From assembly GCA_020845735.1 (NCBI GenBank), contig JADLFF010000092.1:1-37581 (forward strand): a DNA stretch of 37,581 bases, written 5' to 3'. The notes under the pieces were generated by a model that saw nothing but the letters and a program-made list of their open reading frames with translations, did no database searches and had not been told where the DNA came from. The position numbers and the translations under genes are program-made. Positions within the stretch are counted from its first letter, which is position 1; each line of letters starts with the position of its first letter. Positions 27,013 to 35,004 of this stretch are shown piece by piece. Source of the DNA: Dehalococcoidia bacterium. Its GTDB lineage: Bacteria; Chloroflexota; Dehalococcoidia; UBA2979.

Positions 27013-28623
27013 GTGAACGAGCGCATCGATGTCGAAAGCGCGATCCAGTGGTGGCAGCGCGCCGTCATCTACCAGGTCTACCCTCGGTCCTTCGCCGACT
27101 CCAACGGCGACGGGGTGGGCGACCTTGCGGGGATCACGAGTCACCTCGACTACCTCGCATGGCTCGGGATTGACGCGATCTGGATCTCGCCCATCTTCCC
27201 ATCGCCCATGGCCGACTTCGGCTACGACGTAGCGAACTACGTCGATGTCGACCCGTTGTTCGGTTCCCTCGCGGACCTCGACCGGCTGCTGGCTGAGGCG
27301 CACGCGCGCGGCATTCGCGTGCTGCTCGACTTCGTGCCGAACCACACCTCGGACCAGCATCCGTGGTTCCTCGAGTCACGCTCCTCGCGCGACAGTGCGC
27401 ATCGCGACTGGTACGTGTGGCGTGATCCGAGGCCGGGTGGCAGCCCGCCCACCAACTGGCTGAGCAACTTCGGTGGGCCCGCCTGGACCTGGGATGAGGA
27501 GACGCAGCAGTACTACTACCACGCGTTCCTCCCGCAGCAGCCCGATCTCAACTGGCGCAACCCGGAGGTCCGCACGGCGCTCGAGGGGGTGCTCCGCTTC
27601 TGGCTCGACCGCGGCGTCGATGGCTTCCGCGTCGATGTCATCTGGCAGCTCGTGAAGGACGCGGAGTTCCGCGACAACCCTCCCAACCCCGCCTACGGCC
27701 CGGCGCTCGCGCCGCACCATCGCCTGGTGTCGCTCTACAACGCGGACCGGCCCGAGGTGCACGAGGTCATCCGAGGGCTGCGCGCGGTCCTCGACGAGTA
27801 CCCGGAGCGGGTCATGCTCGGGGAGATCGACCTGCCGATCGAGCGGCTGATGTCCTACTACGGGGAGAGCGGAGGGGGAGTCCACCTCCCGCTGAACTTC
27901 CTCCTCTTGATCACGCCCTGGGACCCCGCGCGCATCGATGAGGCGATCCGCCGCTACGAGGCGGCCCTCCCCGCCTACGGCTGGCCGAACTGGGTGCTCA
28001 GCAACCACGACACACCGCGGGTCGCGACGCGGAGCGGCGACGCGCAGGCTCGCGTGGCGGCGATGCTGCTCCTCACGCTGCGCGGAACGCCGACGGTGTA
28101 CTACGGCGACGAGCTGGGGATGCGCGATGTGCCGGTCCCTCCCGACCGGGAGCGTGACCCCTTCGGGCTGCGCCTGCCGGGGCAGGGGTTCGGCCGCGAC
28201 CCCCAGCGGACGCCGATGCAGTGGAGCACCGCGACCAACGCCGGCTTCTCGGACGTGGAGCCGTGGCTCCCCCTCGATACCGAGTACGCCACGCGGAACG
28301 TCGAGGTAGAACGCGACGACGGCGACTCGATGCTCCGCCTCTACCGGCGGCTGATCGAGTTGCGTCGCACGCCTGCCCTCGCGGTCGGCAGCCTCGAGTG
28401 CCTGCCGCAGGACGGCGATGTCGTGTCCTACATCCGCCGAGGCGCGGACGCGTCGTTCCTCGTGGCCCTGAACATGGGTGAGACGGACCGTCAGGTGACG
28501 CTTCCGGAGGGCTGTCACGGCGGCGTCGTGGTCATCTCCACGCACCTGGACCGCCAGGAGCTGGTAAGCACGCGCTTCACCCTCCGGGCGAACGAGGGCC
28601 TGCTGATCGAGGTCACCGACTGA
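27013..28623 (+). CDS. GH13 alpha-glucosidase family enzyme
   Basis: A 536-residue glycoside hydrolase family 13 enzyme, most like alpha-glucosidases/oligo-1,6-glucosidases. It opens with WWQRAVIYQVYPRSFADSNGDG, then region I DFVPNHTS, QPDLNWRNPEVR (typical of glucosidases), region II GFRVDV with nucleophile D208, region III LGEIDLP with acid/base E271, and region IV LSNHDTPR with D333. A C-terminal beta domain follows. No signal peptide, so it is cytoplasmic, releasing glucose from short alpha-glucans or disaccharides. GTG start at 27013 has no clear ribosome binding site. Trehalose or sucrose as substrate is possible given otsAB nearby, but specificity cannot be assigned from sequence. Confidence 0.9.
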   Translation: MNERIDVESAIQWWQRAVIYQVYPRSFADSNGDGVGDLAGITSHLDYLAWLGIDAIWISPIFPSPMADFGYDVANYVDVDPLFGSLADLDRLLAEAHARGIRVLLDFVPNHTSDQHPWFLESRSSRDSAHRDWYVWRDPRPGGSPPTNWLSNFGGPAWTWDEETQQYYYHAFLPQQPDLNWRNPEVRTALEGVLRFWLDRGVDGFRVDVIWQLVKDAEFRDNPPNPAYGPALAPHHRLVSLYNADRPEVHEVIRGLRAVLDEYPERVMLGEIDLPIERLMSYYGESGGGVHLPLNFLLLITPWDPARIDEAIRRYEAALPAYGWPNWVLSNHDTPRVATRSGDAQARVAAMLLLTLRGTPTVYYGDELGMRDVPVPPDRERDPFGLRLPGQGFGRDPQRTPMQWSTATNAGFSDVEPWLPLDTEYATRNVEVERDDGDSMLRLYRRLIELRRTPALAVGSLECLPQDGDVVSYIRRGADASFLVALNMGETDRQVTLPEGCHGGVVVISTHLDRQELVSTRFTLRANEGLLIEVTD

Positions 28624-28645
28624 GGGTGCGCACCACCGCGCACCC
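28624..28645 (+). terminator. Hairpin immediately after the GH13 stop
   Basis: GGGTGCGC-ACCACC-GCGCACCC is a perfect 8-bp stem with a six-base loop starting at the first base after the TGA. No T-run follows. Confidence 0.6.
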
Positions 28646-28736
28646 CACGAGGCGTTCAGCCGCCCGACATCGCGCCTTGACGCGTCGTCATGGTTTCGCA
28701 ACGCTTTCCCACGTGACCGCGAGGGTGCGACCACTT

Positions 28737-28787
28737 CTCGGGCCATAATGGAGAGACGCCTGAAATCGGAGGTCTGTTCGGCCCGAG
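28737..28787. promoter_or_regulatory. Inverted repeat bracketing a possible -10 before the PAS kinase gene
   Basis: CTCGGGCC (28737-28744) and GGCCCGAG (28780-28787) are a perfect 8-bp inverted repeat 35 bases apart. CATAAT (28744-28749), a likely -10, begins at the edge of the left arm. GC-rich arms of this length can occur by chance. Confidence 0.3.
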
Positions 28788-28824
28788 GAGTGAACAACCT
28801 CGACAAGCACCCGCTGGAGGCTGC

Positions 28825-31800
28825 GTGTACGCCATCGACGTCACCGACCCGACCCGGCTGCGCGTGCTCGTCGTCGATGGGCCGGCCGCGTACCTCCCGT
28901 CGCTCCCGGACGTGGACCTCATCGAGCGGGACGCCTCGGGAGGTGGTGAGGTCGACTGCGTCCTGCTCGGACCGGTGCCGCTGGAAGCCGCGCGAGACGC
29001 GCTCGCTCGCCTCGAGGTGGAGCACGGGCCGCCGGTCGTCGTCCTCCTGGCTGACGGCGGCGAGGCGGACTGCGCGCGCATGCTCGAGGCGGGCGCCTAC
29101 GACTGCTTCGCGGCCAGCATCGATAGCCGGCGGCTGCGCCAGGCACTCGGGCGGGCCGCCGAGACCCACCGCCTGAGGCTCGATGCTGCGCGGCGACGGG
29201 CCGAGCTCGACTCGGTACTGGCGCACGCGGGGCTCGGCGTCGCCCGGATCGCGGTCAACGGGCACGTCCTCAGCGCGAACGCACACCTCGAGGGGCTGCT
29301 CGGGTACGGGCCCGGGCAACTCGAGGGCGTCGAGTGGCGTGCCCTCTTCGACGGCGACTCCCCCGACGGCGACCTGGCGCACGACGCCGGCGCTCGGGAG
29401 CGCGTGGCGCGACATCGCGACGGGCACGGCGTCGCGCTACGCGTCGAGGTGCAGCTGATCGGCTCCGAGGTGGCGCCGGGGAGCTACTACCTCCTCCACT
29501 GCACGGCCGCGGTCGATGTTCCGCCGAGTCCGCTGCGACCGCTGGGCGGTGGCACGCCGCTCTTCCGAGCGCTCCGCGCGGCCAGCGCATCCACGTACGA
29601 GGTGGACCTCGTGCATCCCGAGCGCACGACGGCCTTCGGGATCCACCCGCTCATCCAGGCGCGACCGACCTCCGCCGAGGCGAGCGGCGCGTGGTGGGTC
29701 GACCACATTCACCCGGAGGACGTCCAGGCGTTCCGTCGCGCGCGGCGCGAGCAGATCGCGGACGCCGGCGCTGGCCCCTCGCGCGTGCGATACCGGGTGC
29801 GCCGCGGCGACGGACGATGGGTCACGGTCGACGACCATCGCGAGGTGGTGCGCGACGACGAGGGCCGCGCGGTCAAGCTCGTCGGCACGATCATCGATGT
29901 CACCGAACGCGCCGCCGTCGAGAGCGAGCTTGCCCACTCGGAGGAGCGCTTTCGCCTCGCGGCGGACGCGACGAACGCGCTGGTGTACGAGGCCGACCTG
30001 CAACGCGGCCGGGTCACGGTGGTCCGCGGCCTCACCGAGGTGCTCGGCTACCGCTCACGAGGGCGACTGCGCATCCGCTGGTGGCGCGAGATCGTCCACC
30101 CCGATGACGTCGATCAGTACCAGTACCACCTCGCCGATCAGCTGGAGCAGGGCGGCTCGCGACGCCTCGAGTACCGCATGCGCAACGCCGCCGGTGAATG
30201 GCGCCACGTCGAGGACTACCGGCGGGTCGTGATGGCCGAGGACGGCGTCTCGGCACGCATCGTGGGGACCGTCATCGACGTGACCGACCGGCGGCTGGCC
30301 GCGGAAGCCCTCCGCGAGAGCGATCTCCGCCTCCGCGAGGCGTTCCGCGCCGCTGAGCTCGGAGCGTGGTCGTACGACCTGGACCGCGATGAGCTGTACT
30401 GGGACGAGACGATGAGGGAGCTGTACGGTCTGCCACCCGAGGAGGTGGTGACCTTCGACGCCTTCGAGGCGCGCATCCACCCCGAGGACCATCCCACCCT
30501 CCCTACCCTCGCAGATGCGCCCGACCGCGGCGATTTCGAGTTCCGGGTGATCAGGCCGGACGGCGAGGTCCGCTGGATCCACGCGTCCGATCGCGCTGAG
30601 TACGACACCTCGGGGAGGGTGGTGCGGCGCTCGGGCTTGAATCGCGACATCACGACTCAGAAGCTGGCGCAGGACGAGCTGCGCGAGGCAGCGGAGCGCC
30701 TGCGCCTCGCTCAGGAGGTGGCGGGCATCGGTGTCCTCACGGCGCTCATCGCCGACGAGGCGCTGGTCCTCGACGAGCAGGCGATGCGCATCTTCGGCCT
30801 CGATACCCCACGAGTCGCCAATCGCGACCAGCTGCGCCGCATCCACCCCGATGACCGCGAACGGCTCATCGAGATCGTCCAACGGTCGCAGGACCCGGAG
30901 CAGGAGGGCTTCGGCCAGGATTACCTCATCGAGTACCGCTACCTCCGACCAGACGGCGCCTGGCGCTGGATCCAGGGCCGAGGCCGCACGTTCTTCGAGG
31001 CGCGTGGCGACTCGATGCGGGCGGTGCGCGCGATCGTGACCGTGCAGGACCTCACGGAGCAACGCGCCGCCGAGGCCGCCCTCCGCGAGAGCGAGCAGCG
31101 CGAGCGGCTGGCGCGGACCATCGCCGGGATCGGGGTCCTCTCCTGGGACGCCGCCAGGGACACGCTCGAGTGGGGTCCGCGCGCGCGGGAGCTGTTCGGC
31201 GTCGCGGAGGAGTTCACGTCGCCCAGCGCCCTGTTCGAGCGCCTGCACCCGGATGACTACCCACGACTCGCGCAGGAGCTCGCCCACGCACTCGATCCAG
31301 CGCGTCACCCCGAGGACGACGACTTCGAGACGGAGGGACGCCTCATCGACCCGGACGGCATGGTGCGCTGGGTCATGGTGCGCGCTCGGGTGTTCTTCGT
31401 GGGGCAGGGGAGCTACCGACGCCCCTCGCGGGTCCTGAGCACGGTGCAGGACATCACCGAGCGCAAGCGAGTCGAAGAGGAGATGCTCGACCGGGAGCAG
31501 CGCCTGCAACTGGCGCTCGAGCTGGGGCAACTCGGGACGGTCACCTACTACCCGGACCGCGACCGACTCGAGTGGGGCCCGCGCGCGCGTGCGATGAACG
31601 GACTCACCGACTCGGTCACCTCGCTGCGAGGGTTCCTCGAGGGCGTGCACCCGGACGACCGCGAGCGTGTGCTCACGGAGATGCGCGAGTCGCTGACCCC
31701 CTCGCGTGATGGCGGCGTCTTCGACGGCGAGTACCGCATCGTGCTCGCCTCGGGCGAGGTGCGCTGGCTGTACCGCCGCGTTGCCGTGGTCTTCCAGGGC

Positions 31801-32970
31801 AGCGGGCATCTACGCCGGGCCAGGCGCGTGCTGATCACGCTGCGAGACCTCACCGAGCGCCGCCGGTTCGAGCAGGCGCAACAGGAGTTCCTGGCGATGG
31901 CCAGCCACGAGCTGCGCAACCCGCTGGCCGCACTCAAGGGCTACGCGAGCCTCATGCTGCGCCGAGGGCGCTACGACGAGGCAGGGGCGCGCGCGATCGT
32001 GCAGCAGGCCAACCACCTCGAGCGGCTGGTGCGCGACCTGCTCGACATCACCACGGCGACCACCGGCCACTTCCGCCTGCGCCTCGATGCGGTCGACCTC
32101 GTCGAGGTGGCGCGCACGGCGGTCAACGAGCAGCAACGCACGACCATGCGCCATCGGGTGCAGCTGCGGCAGGCGCCCACCGAGCTCATCGGGGTCTGGG
32201 ATGCTGACCGCGTCCATCAGATCCTGACGAACCTCCTCTCCAACGCGATCAAGTACTCCCCGGATGGTGGAGATGTCGCGGTGGACATCGTGCCCACGGA
32301 GGTCAGCGTCCGGATTCGCGTGGAGGACCAGGGCATCGGGATTGCGCCCGACGAACGAGAGACCATCTTCCAGCGCTTCTATCGAGTCGAGTCGCAGACC
32401 GGGCGCACGGAGGGGCTGGGGCTCGGCCTCGATGTCACGCGCGCACTCGTGGAGGCGCATCGCGGTCGCATCGAGCTGGAGTCCGAGGTCGGCAAGGGGA
32501 GCGTGTTCACGGTGCTCCTCCCGATCGACGCGCCCGCGGAGCCGGACCCCCCGGCCGCCTCGGGAGGTGAGGCGCCGGCCTCGGGACAGCGCGTGCTGGT
32601 CGTCGACGACGATGCGCTCGTCCGGGGGCTCCTGCAGCACGCACTCCTCGAGGATGGGTACGAGGTGGCCGTGGCGGGCCACGGGATCGAGGCGCTGGAG
32701 CTGCTCGAGGAACAGGACTTCGATGTCCTCGTGACCGACTTGATGATGCCTCACATGGACGGGGCCACTCTGGTCCGCACGCTCCGTGAGCGCGGTCGCG
32801 CCGAGGGGCTGGGGATCGTCATCGCGTCCGCGGCCTACTCGGCGAGGGAGCAGGCGGCTGCCCTCGGCGCCGACGGGCTGGTCGAGAAGCCGTTCGACCT
32901 CCAGCGGCTGTCGCTCGCGGTCCGCGAGGCCCTGACGCGCGCACTGCCGGGCGGCCGCCCTCCGTCCTGA
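28825..32970 (+). CDS. Multi-PAS hybrid sensor histidine kinase
   Basis: A 1381-residue cytoplasmic signalling protein with no signal peptide or membrane helix. Order: a degenerate receiver-like domain (about 10-110) lacking a clear phospho-acceptor and lysine; a first PAS (about 130-240); six further PAS_3-type domains marked by HP(E/D)D motifs at residues 296, 425, 552, 674, 808 and 942, each ending in a PAC-like DVTER/DLTER segment; HisKA with phospho-histidine H1028 (ASHELRNPLAAL); HATPase (LTNLLSNAIKYSP, EDQGIGI, GLGLGLDV); and a C-terminal receiver with acceptor D1305 (LVTDLMMP) and lysine in VEKPF. GTG start with GGAGG four bases upstream. It senses cytosolic signals, perhaps redox or small ligands; no cognate output gene is adjacent. 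Confidence 0.93.
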   Translation: MYAIDVTDPTRLRVLVVDGPAAYLPSLPDVDLIERDASGGGEVDCVLLGPVPLEAARDALARLEVEHGPPVVVLLADGGEADCARMLEAGAYDCFAASIDSRRLRQALGRAAETHRLRLDAARRRAELDSVLAHAGLGVARIAVNGHVLSANAHLEGLLGYGPGQLEGVEWRALFDGDSPDGDLAHDAGARERVARHRDGHGVALRVEVQLIGSEVAPGSYYLLHCTAAVDVPPSPLRPLGGGTPLFRALRAASASTYEVDLVHPERTTAFGIHPLIQARPTSAEASGAWWVDHIHPEDVQAFRRARREQIADAGAGPSRVRYRVRRGDGRWVTVDDHREVVRDDEGRAVKLVGTIIDVTERAAVESELAHSEERFRLAADATNALVYEADLQRGRVTVVRGLTEVLGYRSRGRLRIRWWREIVHPDDVDQYQYHLADQLEQGGSRRLEYRMRNAAGEWRHVEDYRRVVMAEDGVSARIVGTVIDVTDRRLAAEALRESDLRLREAFRAAELGAWSYDLDRDELYWDETMRELYGLPPEEVVTFDAFEARIHPEDHPTLPTLADAPDRGDFEFRVIRPDGEVRWIHASDRAEYDTSGRVVRRSGLNRDITTQKLAQDELREAAERLRLAQEVAGIGVLTALIADEALVLDEQAMRIFGLDTPRVANRDQLRRIHPDDRERLIEIVQRSQDPEQEGFGQDYLIEYRYLRPDGAWRWIQGRGRTFFEARGDSMRAVRAIVTVQDLTEQRAAEAALRESEQRERLARTIAGIGVLSWDAARDTLEWGPRARELFGVAEEFTSPSALFERLHPDDYPRLAQELAHALDPARHPEDDDFETEGRLIDPDGMVRWVMVRARVFFVGQGSYRRPSRVLSTVQDITERKRVEEEMLDREQRLQLALELGQLGTVTYYPDRDRLEWGPRARAMNGLTDSVTSLRGFLEGVHPDDRERVLTEMRESLTPSRDGGVFDGEYRIVLASGEVRWLYRRVAVVFQGSGHLRRARRVLITLRDLTERRRFEQAQQEFLAMASHELRNPLAALKGYASLMLRRGRYDEAGARAIVQQANHLERLVRDLLDITTATTGHFRLRLDAVDLVEVARTAVNEQQRTTMRHRVQLRQAPTELIGVWDADRVHQILTNLLSNAIKYSPDGGDVAVDIVPTEVSVRIRVEDQGIGIAPDERETIFQRFYRVESQTGRTEGLGLGLDVTRALVEAHRGRIELESEVGKGSVFTVLLPIDAPAEPDPPAASGGEAPASGQRVLVVDDDALVRGLLQHALLEDGYEVAVAGHGIEALELLEEQDFDVLVTDLMMPHMDGATLVRTLRERGRAEGLGIVIASAAYSAREQAAALGADGLVEKPFDLQRLSLAVREALTRALPGGRPPS

Positions 32971-33018
32971 CGCGACCACCCCTCCGGTGACCACCCGTCC
33001 TGACTCGACCGATCAAGC

Positions 33019-33044
33019 GAAGGACCGGCTTGCACCGGTCCTTC
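33019..33044. terminator. Bidirectional hairpin between the PAS kinase and DUF1328 genes
   Basis: GAAGGACCGG-CTTGCA-CCGGTCCTTC, a perfect 10-bp stem with a six-base loop, 48 bases after the kinase stop and facing the convergent small gene. A second short repeat, CTGGTC-TCC-GACCAG (33062-33076), abuts the DUF1328 stop. Confidence 0.7.
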
Positions 33045-33077
33045 CTCGGTCTCCTGTCGGCCTGGTCTCCGACCAGC

Positions 33078-33245
33078 TCAGACGCTGGTGCCGCGCCTCG
33101 AGGTGAACAGCCCCACGACGAACATCACGATGAACACCAGCGCGAGGATCTTCGCGATGTCGGCCGCCGCACCGGCGACCCCACTGAATCCCAGCAGGCC
33201 GGCAATGATCGCCAGCACCAGCAGTCCGAATACCCAGCTCAACAC
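33078..33245 (-). CDS. DUF1328-family small membrane protein
   Basis: A 55-residue protein with two hydrophobic helices: WVFGLLVLAIIAGLLGFSGVAG and IAKILALVFIVMFVVGLFTSRR. The GLLGFSGVAGAAADIAKIL core matches the DUF1328 (YtjA-like) family of small, stress-associated inner-membrane proteins of unknown mechanism. GTG start at 33245 (followed by TTG) has an excellent AAGGAGG seven bases upstream; longer readings are not credible. It diverges from the CsbD gene, and both fit a general stress regulon. Confidence 0.85.
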   Translation of the reverse strand: MLSWVFGLLVLAIIAGLLGFSGVAGAAADIAKILALVFIVMFVVGLFTSRRGTSV

Positions 33246-33408
33246 AGGCAGTCCTCCTTGTTGCGCGCACAACCTACGGGTCGCGGCTGGTCGCGAGCAT
33301 CCCGCGGGCGCTGACAACATGTCGGCGACGTGCCGAAATCGCCAGCGCGCTGAAACCCCTGGCGCCGAACGTTGTGTCGCTGCTCGCGCGTCCCGCACGA
33401 ACCTCATC

Positions 33409-33425
33409 GCGAGGGATTACCTCGC
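33409..33425 (+). promoter_or_regulatory. Small inverted repeat before the CsbD gene
   Basis: GCGAGG-GATTA-CCTCGC, perfect 6-bp arms, ends 15 bases before the GTG at 33441. It contains another GATTAC in an otherwise GC-rich intergenic region. It may be an operator or leader hairpin; evidence is positional only. Confidence 0.3.
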
Positions 33426-33440
33426 AGCTCCGGAGGACGC

Positions 33441-33659
33441 GTGAGCAACACGGACAGTGGCATGGGCGACAAGGCGAAGGGCGCAATCAACGAGGCCGTC
33501 GGCAAGGTCCGAGAAGCCGCGGGCGCCGCCACCAACAACGAGGAGATGGAGGCCGAGGGCCAGGCGCAGCAGCTCAAGGGCAAGCTGCAGCGCAAGGTGG
33601 GCGAGGCGAGGGAGCAGGTGGAGGACGCGCGCGACGAGCTCAAGGAGCGCATGCGCTGA
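33441..33659 (+). CDS. CsbD-like stress protein
   Basis: A 72-residue, highly charged helical protein matching the CsbD family: GDKAKGAINEAVGKVREAAG, then EEMEAEGQAQQLKGKLQRKVGEA, then a coiled tail. CsbD proteins are sigma-B-dependent general stress proteins in Bacillus; biochemical role undefined. GTG start at 33441 with GGAGG four bases upstream. It is followed by a strong terminator. Confidence 0.9.
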   Translation: MSNTDSGMGDKAKGAINEAVGKVREAAGAATNNEEMEAEGQAQQLKGKLQRKVGEAREQVEDARDELKERMR

Positions 33660-33685
33660 CGCCTCGAGTGGTGGCGGGAACACAG

Positions 33686-33711
33686 AGCGGGCACTCGTCT
33701 GAGTGCCCGCT
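33686..33711. terminator. Strong hairpin terminator after the CsbD gene
   Basis: AGCGGGCACTC-GTCT-GAGTGCCCGCT, a perfect 11-bp stem with a four-base loop, 26 bases after the stop and 44 bases from the end of the convergent small gene, so it may serve both. Confidence 0.8.
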
Positions 33712-33755
33712 GCTGATCTCGGTTGCGTGCTCGGGGAGCGTGGAGTCTGCCCGCG

Positions 33756-34064
33756 TCAGCCTGGCTGCATCTCGCGGACCTGCGGGCCTGCCCGCGCGCG
33801 TTCCTCGTCAGCTCCGTCCTCCGACGGCCCCTCCGGCCCCTCCGGCTCCGCGCTCGGTGCCCCGATGCCGGTCACGGGGCTGCTGGAGGGGGCGTCGCTG
33901 GCCGGGAACGACTCCCGGAGCTGCTCGTCGATCGCCTCGTTACGTCGCTGGCGCTCCTGCGCGGTCTCCGAGGGATGCGCCGCCTGTCGATGGGCCGCAC
34001 GCTCGCTCTCAGTCGCGAACTCAGCGTTGCAGATCGGGCACGCGAGGCGGCCGGCGCTCGACAT
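33756..34064 (-). CDS. Small C2H2-finger protein with an ESFPASD motif
   Basis: A 102-residue protein with an N-terminal C2H2-like finger (CPICNAEFATESERAAHRQAAH breaks down as Cx2C, twelve residues, Hx4H), a charged helical linker (ERQRRNEAIDEQL), the motif RESFPASDAPSSSP, and an acidic, Gly/Pro-rich tail. The ESFPASD(A/P)PS string recurs in small uncharacterised bacterial proteins, often stress-linked, by my recollection; no function is known. ATG at 34064 shares its A with the upstream TGA (TGATG), so it is translated from the same message as the preceding gene. It could bind nucleic acid or protein. Confidence 0.65.
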   Translation of the reverse strand: MSSAGRLACPICNAEFATESERAAHRQAAHPSETAQERQRRNEAIDEQLRESFPASDAPSSSPVTGIGAPSAEPEGPEGPSEDGADEERARAGPQVREMQPG

Positions 34065-34315
34065 CAGAGCCAGCCTTCACAGCCGGCATCGCGCATCTGC
34101 TGCTCGAGGCGTGCGATGTCGCGCTGCTTGTCGGCGTCGTCGGGTGTTGCGACATCGCGAGGCGGTTGCGCCATCGCTGTCGCGGTGTCGTACGGCTCGA
34201 TCGCGGCCACGCCGATACCCACGCTCGCACGCAGGTCCTGCAGCGCCGTCTCGAGGGCCTTGCAGTAGTTATCGCGCTCCTCGGTGGAAGCGAACGGAGG
34301 AGGACTGGCGTTCAT
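34064..34315 (-). CDS. Small hypothetical protein, coupled to the finger protein
   Basis: An 83-residue protein starting MNASPPPFASTEERDNYC, with a helical core (KALETALQDLRASVG), a Pro-rich middle and a charged helix (KQRDIARLEQQMRDAGCEGWL). Two cysteines, no membrane segment, no family I recognise. ATG at 34315 with GGAG eight bases upstream; a longer reading to 34441 would begin with an Arg-rich segment without a good start signal. Its stop overlaps the start of the finger protein (TGATG). Confidence 0.55.
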   Translation of the reverse strand: MNASPPPFASTEERDNYCKALETALQDLRASVGIGVAAIEPYDTATAMAQPPRDVATPDDADKQRDIARLEQQMRDAGCEGWL

Positions 34316-34592
34316 CGTTCTGTCTCCATCCTTGCTCTCGGTGCTCGGCTCGACAGGGAGAGTGAAACGCGCCCGTCGTACGAGGCGAATCGCACGCTGG
34401 GGAGACGGCCTCGCAGCGTTCTTGCGGTCAACGCGGCTCATGCGGTCGATGCATCGTGCAAACCGTAATCGTCCGAGTTTTCAAGGCGCGTGAAATGCAA
34501 CACGCCCTGAACAATGCGCGATGGGCACACGCCCGCTCGTACGTTCGCCTCCGTTCGTCGCGGGGGAAGCGGTGGGGCGAAGGGAGGCGAGC

Positions 34593-34892
34593 ATGAACAC
34601 AGTCCAGATCGGACGTGACGGTCTCGGAAGCACGCGGCACGGCAGGGCCGTGGGCCAGCTGGTGGTGCGCGCACCTCACGAGGAGTCCGCGGACGCCTCG
34701 CGTACGGCGGGTGGGCGATCGCGCATGGCCTCCCGGCGGACCGTGTGCTCCTCGAGCTTTGCCGCGACCACCGACCTCGGCAGGGCCGGACCGGCCTCGA
34801 GAGCGGCCGACGCCCCGGTGGGAGGCCCGGCGGGCGACCTCAGCCCGCTCGCCGGTCACCCCGAGGGGGCGCAGCCCCGGCGGCCCGCATAG
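34593..34892 (+). CDS. Possible small Arg/Ala-rich protein upstream of otsAB
   Basis: An open frame of 99 codons with an ATG at 34593 and a strong GGGAGG five bases upstream, followed 12 bases after the stop by a perfect hairpin (arms 34905-34912 and 34916-34923, loop GCC). It starts MNTVQIGRDGLGSTRHGRAV, then becomes low-complexity (Ala, Gly, Arg, Ser). No family recognised and no membrane segment. The good start signal and hairpin favour a real gene; composition counts against it, so it may be a leader peptide or a chance frame. Confidence 0.35.
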   Translation: MNTVQIGRDGLGSTRHGRAVGQLVVRAPHEESADASRTAGGRSRMASRRTVCSSSFAATTDLGRAGPASRAADAPVGGPAGDLSPLAGHPEGAQPRRPA

Positions 34893-34932
34893 CGCGGACC
34901 GACTCCGGCGCCGCCGGCGCCGGGCACTGGGG

Positions 34933-34981
34933 CACCCACGAGGCGTCCCGCCGTCAACTCGGCGGGTCGCCCTCGTGCGTG
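34933..34981 (+). promoter_or_regulatory. Long leader hairpin before otsAB
   Basis: A 49-base element that folds into one hairpin with 19 base pairs: 34933-34935 with 34979-34981, a C-C mismatch, 34937-34942 with 34972-34977, a bulged C (34971), 34943-34945 with 34968-34970, a T-T mismatch, and a perfect 7-bp top stem (34947-34953 with 34960-34966) closed by the loop TCAACT. It ends 23 bases before the GTG of otsAB and just before its ribosome binding site. It could control translation or end upstream transcription. Confidence 0.55.
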
Positions 34982-35004
34982 TACGGAACAGAAGGGAGCG
35001 CCCC

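Noticed and set aside
27376-29427. 683-codon minus-strand open frame opposite the GH13 and PAS kinase genes
   Set aside because: Spans two real genes and their terminator; low-complexity composition and no motif.
30055-31809. Long minus-strand frame opposite the PAS repeats
   Set aside because: Mirror of repeated PAS codons; periodicity comes from the sense protein.
28825-32970. Repeat array (CRISPR-like) suggested by recurring CACCC(C/G)GA(T/G)GAC words
   Set aside because: They are the HP(E/D)D codons of PAS domains about 380 bases apart, inside one reading frame.
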